A DNA stretch of 64,000 bases, from contig CP034991.1 in assembly GCA_004026145.2 (NCBI GenBank), forward strand, positions 17,213,741 to 17,277,740. The letters run 5' to 3'. Below, in pieces: positions 1 through 12,100 of this stretch. The notes beneath the pieces are model-generated. The model was not told where the DNA came from, ran no database searches, and saw nothing but the letters and a program-made list of their open reading frames with translations. This DNA is from Takifugu bimaculatus (Eukaryota; Chordata; Actinopteri; Tetraodontiformes; Tetraodontidae). Position numbers and translations under genes: made by a program. Position 1 is the first letter of the stretch; each line of letters starts with the position of its first letter.

Positions 1-1417
1 GACACGAGTCAGCCATGACTCAGCTTTAAACAGACGGAACAGAGCGGCGTGATAAGTAGACTGTTGTTTAGAGGAGACAATTTACAGGGTATTACTCCGG
101 TTTTAAAGCATAAAATGATGCTTTTTAGTGTCCTCTCATGAGACAATAATCAGACTCGTATAAACATGCACTTCAAAGGAATACTTTACTGTGGTCCCTT
201 AACATTTGACTATCATAATTTCAACAGTTGATCGCAGCACCCAGAGATAAGATACAGCATTTTAAAACCCCTCCATAAAAATCTCCCCATTTTTCCAAAA
301 CACACTTAGCGCGTGCATGTCCCGCAGATATTTGAAGTTTAGATGCATGTAGCTTCCTCTGACAGGCAGCACAAACATGTCCTGTTTGTGTGGACCTGTG
401 TCATGGCAACCACCTCTGGGGGGACGGTGAGGACCATGTCTAATTTGGAGCAACAGCTGGAACGTCTGCTTCCTGCTGCCTCACTGAGTCACATCTGCTT
501 TCCTGAACGGGAGAGCCTGCTGGTAGAGGAATCCTAATTAGAGGCTGCTGCTAGCAGATGACGGAAAGAGATGGTTTAACATAGGAAGAGGGCGATGAAG
601 CCATTCTTCACCCTCTTTCCATTCAACTAATACTACAGGCATGTTGCATCAGGCTCTTGAGCACTCCCACTGCTGTCCCAAGCCAAGAAGCAAGCTGGAT
701 CAGACAAGGATTTGTATATTGGCGATCTGAAGATCAAGCCTAGTCCTTTAAAGACGCTTATTAATAATTCTCCAATGAGCACATAGCATGTTATAGAGGT
801 AATTATTGGGTAATACACGGAAGAGATAATCTTTTTCAGCCCAAGCAAATAAATTCAAAGTCTCTTAATTAGATCTGTTACGCATCTAAAAGAGAACATC
901 TGTATGCATTTCCCCCTCGCAATGAGGCAATGAATTTGTCTCAGAGGTCCATAACTGTTCACATATGTACAAAAGGGAGCTGTACTGTGGTTAGTATTGT
1001 GTCCTTAGGAAGGATGCTGTCTCATCTGCAGGGCTCCTACACTGAATGTAATACGTTTGAAGACAGATGAGGTCATCTAGACTGCTGAACTCCACTGACA
1101 TGTTCGTCTGTTCTCCCTCTGTTGGGTACAATATAGGCCTCCACGGTCCCTCGCTTTCTCCTCTCACTCATTTGCAGCCCTTCTGCACCCAGTAATCAAC
1201 ACACCACACCTGTTCTAGCCCAGCCTGACTTTGAAGTGTGTGTTGAAACACTCGTGTTGGTCAAACATGTGACTCTCGCCTCAGTGCTTGGTAGTAAATC
1301 TCGATGTGTTTTTAAATTGTCCTCCGTGTGTCTCCTCTTGTCGTAGACGAGGCTGACGCCCCAAAGCAGTGAGACGAAACTCAGCTTTTGCTCACTCGTT
1401 TGTCCTTGTGAATTCAG
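1..1417. other. Probable hmcn2 intron, no exon recognised
   Basis: No exon is seen here. The first exon downstream begins in codon phase 1 and in the middle of an Ig domain, after the missing first cysteine, so the exon with the first half must lie upstream. This stretch is therefore most likely intron, or at least its last part. Short open frames near 262-537 and 633-848 show no recognisable domain or splice context. Confidence 0.6.
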
Positions 1418-3191
1418 GTTCGCCTCGTCCGAAGATCCGCTGGTTCAGGAATGGCCTGGAAATTCGTCCTGAGCAGTCCGACTTCTCTGTCGGCGAGGAT
1501 GGCGCCCTCGTCATTCGCGCCGCGTCTGCCAGCCATAGCGGGGATTTCACGTGTGTGGCGACCAATGAAGCCGGCTCCGTGGAAAGAAAGACCAGACTGA
1601 AAGTAAACGGTGAGAAAGCTCTTGGTCCCATCCAAAACAAGTACACAAATCTACATTTATTGACACTTGTGTTTTTTTTCTTTACACCTCTAGTTCCACC
1701 AGAGATTCAGGATGATACTCAGCCTCTGAACCTCACTGTCACCTTGAAGCAGCCCCTAACGCTGGGGTGTGATGCCTTTGGGATTCCCCTCCCCCACTAT
1801 CACCTGGTCAAAAGACGGACACCCCGTGTGTATTTTGTAGCCCCCTTAGCAATGCTAATAAATGTAGTACTTGTAGATGATATGTTCTATAGCTACTTAC
1901 AGTGAGGGATAAACATTACAGATGTACTAAAATGATTTTTGTGTATGCAGGTGGACACACCTGGGGTATATCTGCAGAATGGCAATAGGATGCTGCGGAT
2001 TTACAGGGTTCAGCCAGAACATGCAGGAAGATTTTCCTGCACTGCTCAGAACTCTGCCGGGGAGGCGCGGAGAGAATATAGCATTGTCGTGCAAGGCAAG
2101 CACATTAAGCAACCACCACTCACGACACGCACCTTAACAATGTTCAACTCGCGGCCAAATATCCCTCCATTTACAACAAATGTCCGCTTTTTCATCAAAT
2201 TCCAAGCTAACCTAGGCAGGATGCTAGAGAGATAGCTAAATAACTAAGCACAGAGAGGTCTTTAACTAGGTTTACTGTAGCTTTCTGAGTTTTGATAATG
2301 GAGGTACTGAACTGTCAGCTTAAATATAGTGTTTAAAAATAGACCATTATGGCATTAGAAAGTTCACATCAAATGATGAATTGCACACACTTAAGTATAT
2401 TTAAAACAAACTGTATATATATGTGTGTGTGTGTGTTGTGTGTGTGTGTACCACTGAAACAGCTCCACCAGTGATCTCAGGAGCGTCTCAAATGCAGGAG
2501 TTGACCGTGGCACTGGGTCAGGAGGTGGAGTTCCAGTGCCAGGTTCGTGGAAAACCACCACCTAGAGTGGAATGGAGCCGCGATGGAGAGTAAGCACCAC
2601 TTTTGGCGTGACATTCGGTGCGGGTCACGGTTCCGATTCCAGTTTCTGGTTTTTGCTCTAGGGTTTTGTCGCGTGACGGCGATCCCCATGTGGAGTTTCA
2701 CGAAGATGGACAGGTGTTGAAGGTGAAGGCAGTCAGACTGAGGGATCAGGGGATCTATCAGTGTCTGGCGAGCAACAACGCAGGAACACAAATGCGGCAG
2801 TTCAGACTCACAGTGCAAGGTCTTGATTTTTAGTCTTTTCCCTAAAACACTATTTACATTCAGCTTTGATGTTCTACGAGGCAGTGAGAACCATTGTGGT
2901 TGTCTGTCTCAGCCCCCCCTACCATCAAAGGCCCCAGTGAGACTTCAGAGGTGTCGGTGGTGCTTGGATTCTCCACACTGCTCTCCTGTGATGTGGAGGG
3001 ATCTCCCACTCCCAGCATCACCTGGTTGAAGGACAATCAGCCGATTGTCTCCAGCCCGCAGTTGACATACACCCGTGGTGGACAGGCGCTGCGTTTGGGC
3101 TCCGTGCAGGGCGACAGCACCGGCCTCTACACCTGCAGGGCCACCAACCCAGCCGGAACGGCCATCAAACATTATTCTCTCGTTGTTTTGG
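1418..3191 (+). other. hmcn2: hmcn2 exons 1-6: Ig modules 1 (partial) to 4
   Basis: Exons: 1418-1609, 1694-1825, 1951-2095, 2463-2589, 2662-2819 and 2913-3191. Exon 1 gives only the second half of Ig 1 (SGDFTCVATNEAG). Ig 2 is split over exons 2-3 and Ig 3 over exons 4-5. Ig 4 is whole in exon 6. Exon 2 has one base too many in the C run at 1791-1795; without it the frame reads into T-I-T-W-S-K-D-G and ends on the phase exon 3 needs. Exon 3 ends with AAG followed by GCAAGC, a GC donor. The intron before exon 4 carries a TG microsatellite. Borders are read from sequence only. Confidence 0.85.
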
Positions 3192-6100
3192 GTAAGAATC
3201 CTCCAGATCACGGTCACTCCTGAAAACGTTTAATGAATCGCCTTTTTTCTGCTGTCTCAAGTTCCTCCACAAATAGAAGGAGACTCCCCAGTGTTTGGCA
3301 CACAGGAAGAGAAAGTACGGATGAACGGGAGCTTAACTCTTTCCTGCATGACTAAAGGATTCCCAGAGCCTAAAATCCAGTGGTTCAAAGATGGGCAGGT
3401 TGGTGCAATGCAAGCGTGTCATTTTAAGGTGATCTAAATAGAACAATTTCAGCCTCTACTGGTGGCCAATTTGAACTGCAACAAGCTCAGAACAGCAACA
3501 CGGGTGGCATCTTTTTGCTAAACCAGAGGGTAAGCCGGGTGAATCGCAGCATATTTGGTGAATTCAGCAGTGCCAATACCATAACGCACAAAAACTGCTT
3601 ATCCTGCAGGCAGTTGTTGTTCTTCGGCAACCTGGTGTGTTTCAATTCAGGGCTCTCCTCCACTCATTCACTGTTCAGTATGCATTTTTCTGCATGTTGC
3701 ATATTCGGCCGTAGAAGCTGCATTCCTTCTTCCAAATGGAGCTGGAAGAAAAGTTTTATTTTTCTGTCTTTTTATATAAAACACAACACATTTAAGTACC
3801 TGCCAAATGTTTTAGTTGACTCAGTCAAGTATGTCCAGATGCAGCAAAAGACATCACAGACAGATGTGTAAGATGTTTTAAGAACTTCCAAATAGGTTAG
3901 TAGTCTGTTCCTCTGTAGTGGAAGAGATTCTGAGTGCTCAGATGCATAACGTCTCACTAATACATTTATTATATATTAAAGAATCTGAAGCCAGACATCA
4001 AACTTTCATCCACTGCACGTTTAGCTCCATACTTATACCATAGCTGCTTCAGTGGAACTGACATTCATGTATGTATGTGTAACTGCTTTAATTTATATAG
4101 AAGGCTCAGAAATAGATGTTCAGAAATAGATTTTACCTTTGTTCTACGAAAACCCTGCACATAAAACCAGATCTAGAACCAGACAGTAACTTAGGCTTTC
4201 CGTGCTGTTAGAGGCTTATATTTGGAGTGCAGTTTAGCCCTGTGCAAAACAGATTTCACTCACTGGAGATAAAAACTGGGGAAGGGAAAATGCCACGAGA
4301 ACACGCAGGAACTGAAGACAGCTGCTGTAGAGGCCTGGCGGGACATCAAAACTCAGCGTCTGGAGATTTCTGTGGGCTCCAGACTTCAGGCTGTCATCGA
4401 CTGCAAAGGATTTACAACCAAATATTAAAAGTGACAATTAGACTTATGATCATATTGGCCCGTCCAATTATCGTTGCTGGGGTAAAATAACAGAGGGCAG
4501 ACATAGAGGGTGTCAGAATTTCTACATTTGGATATCAATACACTCAAAATGAAGTTGAAAGTGTAAAGTTAGTCATGCGCTGATCGTCTGTTGCAGGCGG
4601 GGTGCAGAACCAAAGTGATGAAACTCACGCATTTGATAAGTTATTGATAGGTTTCCTTGTGTCTGGCATATTTTCTGACTATAGTTGCTGACGGGGAGCG
4701 TCCATACTGGCATTCAGGAGCTTGGCCACAGCCTCCTCATAGAAAACACCATGCTGGTCCACGAAGGACAGTACACTTGTGTGGTCACCAACTCCGCCGG
4801 AGAGGACAAGAGAGATTTCCACGTCACAATTCAGGGTACGTTTTCTGAAATCGGCACCTTAATTCCTCAGAAATTTGAATATTGGATTCAGTTGCTGATA
4901 TACGAGCAATTCTGCGATGAAGACGGCGTCACCAGTCTGATGCGCACATGGTCTTTTCTTTCCAGTTCCCCCGGTCTTTCACAGGGTGACAAACAGAGAA
5001 GCGGCGTGGGGTCTTGGACACGAGGGCGACGATGAAGACAACACGGTGGAAAAGCTGGACGTGGTCTTAGGCCACCCGGTCAGTCTGTCCTGTGAGAGTA
5101 ATGCCATCCCCCCACCCAAGCTCAGCTGGCACAAAGACGGGCAGAAACTCCTATCTGGCGACTGGAGTGGTCCTTCTCCCGGGTAGGATGACACTTTCCT
5201 GTTCACGGCGCCGGTCGTGTGCTACATCTTAAAGGTGGGTTAACTTTTTCAGGAGGACAGGTGCTGCACATTGCTCGAGTGCGGAAAGACGACGCTGGAA
5301 GGTACACATGTCAGGCTGTTAACGAAGCAGGAGAGGACCACATGCACTTTGAGCTGCACATCTTAGGTATGCACGTGCTTTATAGACGACATGATAGAAA
5401 ATTGCTCAATATGAAATAGGCATTGCAATTAGCATGCTAATAAAGATACCGAGTCTTCACGGACTCCAGGACGTCGACTTTAACACGGCGGCATGAGTGT
5501 TTGTGTGGGTTTACTCTCCTCAGTCCCTCCGGTGATATTGGGAGCAACAGAGCAGTTTATGGAGGAGATAGCAGCGGTGGTCAACAGCACTGTGGTTCTG
5601 CACTGTGACGTGACAGGACAACCCACTCCGGCTGTGTCCTGGCTGCGAGACGGGCAGCCAGTGCAGCTCGACCCGCAGCACCAGATCAGCAAAGACGGCA
5701 CTCAGCTCCAAGTCAGTCCAATTTGACCACTGGAAAGAAACCAGAGTGAAAAATCTGAGCGTGTCATGAATATATTTTTTTTGGAATAACACTCGAATCC
5801 CATATTTCAGCTACTCAGTGTCCAGGTTTCAGATATGGCTGGTTATTTATGCGTCGCTGAGAACAAAGTGGGCACGGTTGAGAAGCTCTTCAGTCTGACC
5901 ATTCAAGGTAAGTAATGTCCACTCGAGAGCTCCACACTCTCTGTTGTTATCACATGTCATAACTCCCTGCGTCATCTGACGGCCTCGACACGTGTCGGTC
6001 AAGTGTTTGATGCGAACGATCTCTTTTAGTGCCTCCGAGAATATCCGGCCACATGGAAGAGGAGACAAGCGTGATTGAGGGCCACACGGCTTCACTGCTC

Positions 6101-9100
6101 TGTGATGTCCAAGCATATCCTCCTCCGGAGATTACCTGGACCAGAGACGGACAGATCCTCGCCTTCGGCACTGGGGTTCACATTCTGCCAGGTCGGACCT
6201 CCGCCACCTGCTAAAATAATCTCATCTGGCGGCGTTGGTTTTATGTGAAGTTACTAACGCAGATATTACGTTTTATGTTTTTTCATATATATTGAAGGTG
6301 GCCAGATGCTGCAGTTGCCTCGGGCAAGGCTGGAAGATGCCGGGCAATATGTTTGCACGGCTACCAACTCGGCAGGCCAAGACCAAAAGAGTATTCTGCT
6401 CAGTGTTTATGGTGAGCAGACGCACGGTGTCCCGTCTGCAGCAATTCAACTATGTACAAGGATGATTAAATCATGAGACATTGTAGGCGAAAACTGTGGA
6501 AAATAATTTGCTAAAAGCCAGCTGTGGCCGTACAGTAAATCTTATCAATTGTGAATCGAGCTAAGATCATGCCCTCTCTGCATGTGCAACCCATCAGTCC
6601 GTCCCACCATGAAGCCCCGTCTAGACGCTGCATCAGACTTGGTCACGCCACAAGTCGGCTCTTCTGTCACCCTGTCATGCGAAGCTCATGGTGTTCCAGA
6701 GCCAGAGGTCACATGGTACAAGAATGGGCTGCAGCTGGCTCCGAGGAATGGTTTTGAGATGGATCGCTACCAGCTGGAGATCGTCGGAGTTCAGGTCAGA
6801 AAGACCTTTGACGTCACACACTTGAGGTTCCAAACAAAGCGCGAGTATTTAGAGGGCCTTTGGAAAGCTTCCAGTCTTTTAAAACTAACAGACCAAATAT
6901 CTAAATAAACACATATTTCACTTTCACACATTCATTCTAAGAGTTACGGGTTGAAATTTAATGGCGTTAGCCTCTTTCTGACAGGATCTAAGAAAATAGA
7001 CGAAGCGCAGCTTGAAATTTGAATATTTTGGGGAATTTTCTCCTGCTTGAAAGTCCTTGCAACCACCATAGAGTAAAACATGTGTAACATGTGTAACATA
7101 TGTAATGTAGCAGTGCTGCGCTCGCCACAATCACCTTATTGAGTCGATTCCAGCTTACATCACAACCAAACGAATCTAATTTGGGCCTTTCCGTGTGGAG
7201 TTTCCATGCTCTCCTCAGGTATCTTTCCCTCCCAAAGTGCAAAAACATGCACATTTGGTAGTTCTGAAGCTTCAAATGACCCCTGGATGTAAACGTATGA
7301 CTGGCGCCTTTGATGTTATTCCCATGAAAACAGAATCATTTATACCACTTTGATCCACTATTAGCGGAGCAAAAGAACCCACTCTTTGCTTTATCTGTAA
7401 ATATGTTTAAATAGTCCAGTTAATGGAACAGTTGAACTATGGATGCTGCCTTTGCATGACCACAGGACATTTTCTTTCCTATCCCAAAGTCTGGAAATCC
7501 GTGACTATCCTGTACAGAGTGGGACATCTGGTCACCCTACAAACATCCAGCTATAACTGGGGGATAATTCTGATCCCTTGGCTTAAAGACAAAGACATTC
7601 ACAAAGACAGACCTCTTAAAGATCTCCAGCATACACACACACACGCACACACACACACATGCACACACAAATAGCGGCAGTATATTAATAAAAAATTGTG
7701 TCCTTGAATGTGCTGCCTGGAAGGCCTTGAAGGGTAACTGAATTGGATTAAATTTGATGGTTCAACTGTTGGAATGCTGTCAAATTTCTGACTCTAGATT
7801 AAATTGTCAATGCGGTGAGTTTATTTTTGGCTCTCAGGTGGCGGATGGTGGAACCTACACTTGTAAAGTCTCCAATGTCGCTGGACAGGTAGACAGGACA
7901 TTCAGACTGACGGTTCATGGTACGAAAGCAGCCCTGTTGTCATTTCTCCTCAGAATGTATTCTTGTTCAATGACATGCTCAGCATTTCACACCCTGATAT
8001 CTACACATATCTACAGTTCCTCCAGTCCTGGAAGGGTCACTCTGGGAGTCCTTAAACTACACCCTTGGTTCACACGTGTCCCTGCCATGCCAGGCCTCAG
8101 GGTTCCCTGTGCCGAGTATCACCTGGCTGAAAGACGGAACTCCTATTGGTCAGTTTTGACAGCATTTATTTGATTTACTGATTTATTTTGATTGCGAGTT
8201 CTTCACTGCATTTTGGAGGGCGAGTCAAATTGAAGGTTTCCCCCCCAGAGAGCAGCCTGCAGTGGCAGTGGTCCATCCGCGGGAGCAGGCTGGAGCTGGG
8301 GCCCCTCGCTCTGGCTCATGGTGGGCTTTACACCTGTGTGGCCAAGAACAGTGAGGGACAAGCCCAGAAAGACTACGCACTCACAGTACAAGGTAATTCG
8401 ATGTTTAAACTAAGCTTATGCCTGGTTTAAACATGATTTAAAGCACTAAAAAGAGGGATATTTAGAGGTATGTTTTGTCTTCCAAAGTGTCACCTACAAT
8501 CCTGGACTCTGAACACCCCTCTGAGGTGAGTGCACCCATGGGAGAGGACATGACCCTCGAATGCCGAGCAGCTGGAAACCCCACACCGCACCTGAGCTGG
8601 CTAAAGGATGGTGTGACAGTAGAAGGATTCAGACAGTCGTCATATCGGGTAAATATTCCATACCTGACTCCTACTAAGTGTTTACACATCTATGTCTGGC
8701 GTCGAGCCATTTACTGGAGATGCTTTTGTCCTGATCTCATCATGTGCAGTGTGACCCCTGAAGGCAGCACCCTGACACTGCTGAGGCTCAGCCCTGATGA
8801 TTCCGGGACGTACACGTGTTTAGCTGTGAGCCCGGCTGGCCGGCAGACCAAAATCTACACCCTGTTTGTTTTAGGTAGGGAGGAATGTTTTGCTAAGTAT
8901 CCTTTGTGAATCTTGTTTATTGCTCATTTACTTCTGATTGGTTTTGTCCCAGTTCCTCCATCCATCTCTGGTGAGACCACAGTGCCCAGAGAGGTCCAGG
9001 TGACCCAGGACGGTGCTGTGACGCTGGAGTGTCAGGCGGTGGGAAGCCCTCCTCCTCAGATCAGTTGGCTGAAGAACGGACACCCTCTGCTCCTCTCTTC

Positions 9101-12100
9101 TCGTACACGTCTTCTCTCTGCTGACTCCGTGCTGAGGTCAGTTCTGACAGGAAACGAGTACAGCGGCTAAATATAATTTCCTGAATTACCTGTATTTTGC
9201 AAGATTGATGTATTTGCATTTTACAATTATTTTTTTCCCCTTTTATTTTAATATTTGACAACAGTTTTTTTGGTTTAACAACAGTATTTACTTTAAGAAT
9301 TGAAACATTGTTGTGCAAGTATGCGCTCTGGTTAGCTAATGCTAATTATTCCTCCTCCTTTTGAAAAAGGATTTCTCCTGTGCAGCTGTCAGACTCTGGA
9401 GTTTACACATGCATGGCGCGCAGTCAAGCTGGTCTGGCTGAGCTCAGCTACGATGTTCAGGTCCAAGGTACCAGCATGACAGTGCACCATTTTCTGCTCT
9501 TCTCTAAAACCATATGCAGAAGTTTGGCTTCACATTGTGTTGGTATGATCCTCAGTGCCTCCAGGTGTGGATCACATTGAACCAGTGGAGCCTGTCACAA
9601 TAGTCCAGGGCTCCTTGGTGACACTATCCTGTGAAGCCCAGGGGTGTTCCTCCTCCCACCCTCACTTGGCTAAAGGATGGCCAGCCACTGTCTCTGCACC
9701 GTAACCTGCTATTAGATGGACAGGAGACAAGGCTCCAGCTGCCAGATGTTGCGCCCTCAGATGCTGGCCTGTACAGCTGTGTGGCCAGTAATCAGGCTGG
9801 AAGCAGCACAAAAACCTTTAATCTCACCGTGCTTGGTAATCACACAGCAATCTGTATTTACAAGGCAATTTTTCAAGTAAATGAACAGTAGGGCCAAAAT
9901 TTTCTGGTGATCTCTTCTCCAGAGCCTCCAAAGATGACCTGGCTCCAGCTCTCCAGAGGAGCTTCTCATCGCTGTGAACAGTCCGCTGGAGCTGGAATGC
10001 TCAGGCAACCGGGGTCCCACCTCCCACCCTCACCTGGCTCAAAGATGGCCACCCATTGGAACGAAGGAGACATTGTTCAGGAGGATGGACACTTTGTCAG
10101 GATCAGCAAAGTTCAGGTAAGAAGTGTAATAAAAATGCCACAGTCTTAATGATACGCTTAAACACTTTTGGCAAAGTTAAATAGTGTGAAATACCAGTTC
10201 ATCTTTTTAATAGGAAAAAAAAACACTTATGGAGAATGCAGGTGTTTTTAAAAGCTATTTTATCTCCTAATATATGACATATTTGGACTGCTGAAACACT
10301 GATATTAATTGAAACAATCCTAATAAGGCGAGCCACTCAGTTTGATTAAAAAGGTGTTTTGAAGGTGGAGGATGCCGGTCTGTACACTTGCTTGGCCAGC
10401 AGCCTCGCCGGAGAAGATGGAAAAAACCATTGGATCAGAGTCCAAGGTGAGTTCCTTTTCAACTGTGACGAAACATTTCATCCCTCCTGAAACCTCCTCT
10501 GGTTCCCTTGGAACCGGCTCAATGAGGCTCTGAGTCCCTCGCAAGGTTTAAGACCAGCGCTTGAAAGCAGAAACAGAAATTCACTTCTCATTAGTTCTTT
10601 TTAGAGCATTCCTTAGGGTACTGTCAGTATGTGCGCTTTCAAAGCAAAATGAGTCTGTAAATACATTATATTACCAGTACTATTTTTTTTCGTTGCTTTA
10701 GAGACCTTTTATGTCTTCAGAAACAAAGTTTCAAGTAAAGTTCCTTTACCCTCCCTCACATTATTAACACATACGCAACACAGCTGTATTATAAAGCTCA
10801 GAAATATGTATTATGTGTTAAATATGTGGTTTTTACATGCGGTCTTGATTTACTCCCATTACCGCTGCCCTTTGAACACACAGTATTTATGTTATGTTGC
10901 TTAATCTCTGTTTCCTATCTATGATCTGTTAGATCCACGTCTTTCGCGTGTGTTTCAGTTCCACCGACGCTCCTCGGCTCTGATGAGGTGAGGACAGGTC
11001 ACGGTTCCCGTTAATGGACATCTAACTTTGGAGTGTCTGGCCGACAGTGACCCGGCTCCAGACATAGAATGGTATAAGGATGAGGTCAAAGTGCAGGTAC
11101 AGAGAATCAGGAAGTACAGAAAACACAGGCTGGACAGAAAAACCCATCCCTTCTTGCTGACGCTGTCTTTTCTCATGCTTCTTAAGCTGGGTGGCCGAGT
11201 CCAGCAGCTGGCCGGGGGTCAGTATCTGGAGATACAAGAGGTCAAACCCGAGGACAGCGGCCTCTACAGCTGCGTTGTTACCAACATGGCTGGTAGCAGC
11301 AGTCTGTTTTTCACCGTGGAAATTCTCTGTTAGTAACTACTGCTTGTCTATATGTTCCATGTTATAAAGGAAATGACGAGGACCTGTGGTCTTTAATCAC
11401 CGAAGGCATCTATGAGCTTAGCTTTTTAACTACTTCTAAATTCAGATTAGATACTGAGAAAAGAGTTAATTGGTCCTTTCCATCCCAGGAAAGTAGAGAT
11501 GATTCTGATCGATAGTCGTAAAATGACAATTGAAAGGCATTAACCATGACCACATTTGTGGCCCTCGTTTCTGCAGTGCCGCCTATAATAAGGGAGAGCA
11601 GCTCTGAAGTGACCACACACATTGGCCAGGATGCACTTTTACCGTGTGAAGTCGAGGAAGAATCTCATGCTACAGTTACATGGAGAAAAGATGGATTCCC
11701 CATAACTCAAGATAACAGGTAAGATCACCCCCCCCCCACACACACACACACACACAGACACATCGCGACTCTCCCTTTATTCACCCGTTCATCGTTTTCA
11801 CCTCAGGTACACTCTGTTGTCAGAGGGGTCCCTGCGTATCCATGGTGTTCAGCTCAGTGATGCTGGGCGCTACTACTGTACCGTCTCGAACCAGGCTGGA
11901 TCGGACCACCGGGGAGTGGAGCTGCGGGTGTTTGGTGATTACCACAAATGTTCCTCAGCTCAGGCAGCTGAACTGTAGTTCCCACTTCCACTGTAGAGAT
12001 CTGGACCAAACCATTCTGACTTGTGTTAAGGGGACAATGTAGGCAGGTTTAGGCAAGACAAGAACTACTGTCCGCCTAGTGGTCAATTTGGGTAACTGTA

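Larger units (their letters stand above)
5524..7919 (+). other. hmcn2: hmcn2 exons 11-16: Ig modules 7-9
   Basis: Exons: 5524-5711, 5811-5907, 6030-6191, 6298-6411, 6598-6794 and 7838-7919. Each Ig is split once inside the domain, in codon phase 0 (Ig 7 and 9) or phase 1 (Ig 8). All six exons stay in frame with no indel. Ig 9 begins V-R-P instead of V-P-P. The 1.04 kb intron 6795-7837 holds a dispersed fish repeat around 7130-7270 and a CA microsatellite at 7631-7670. Confidence 0.86.
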
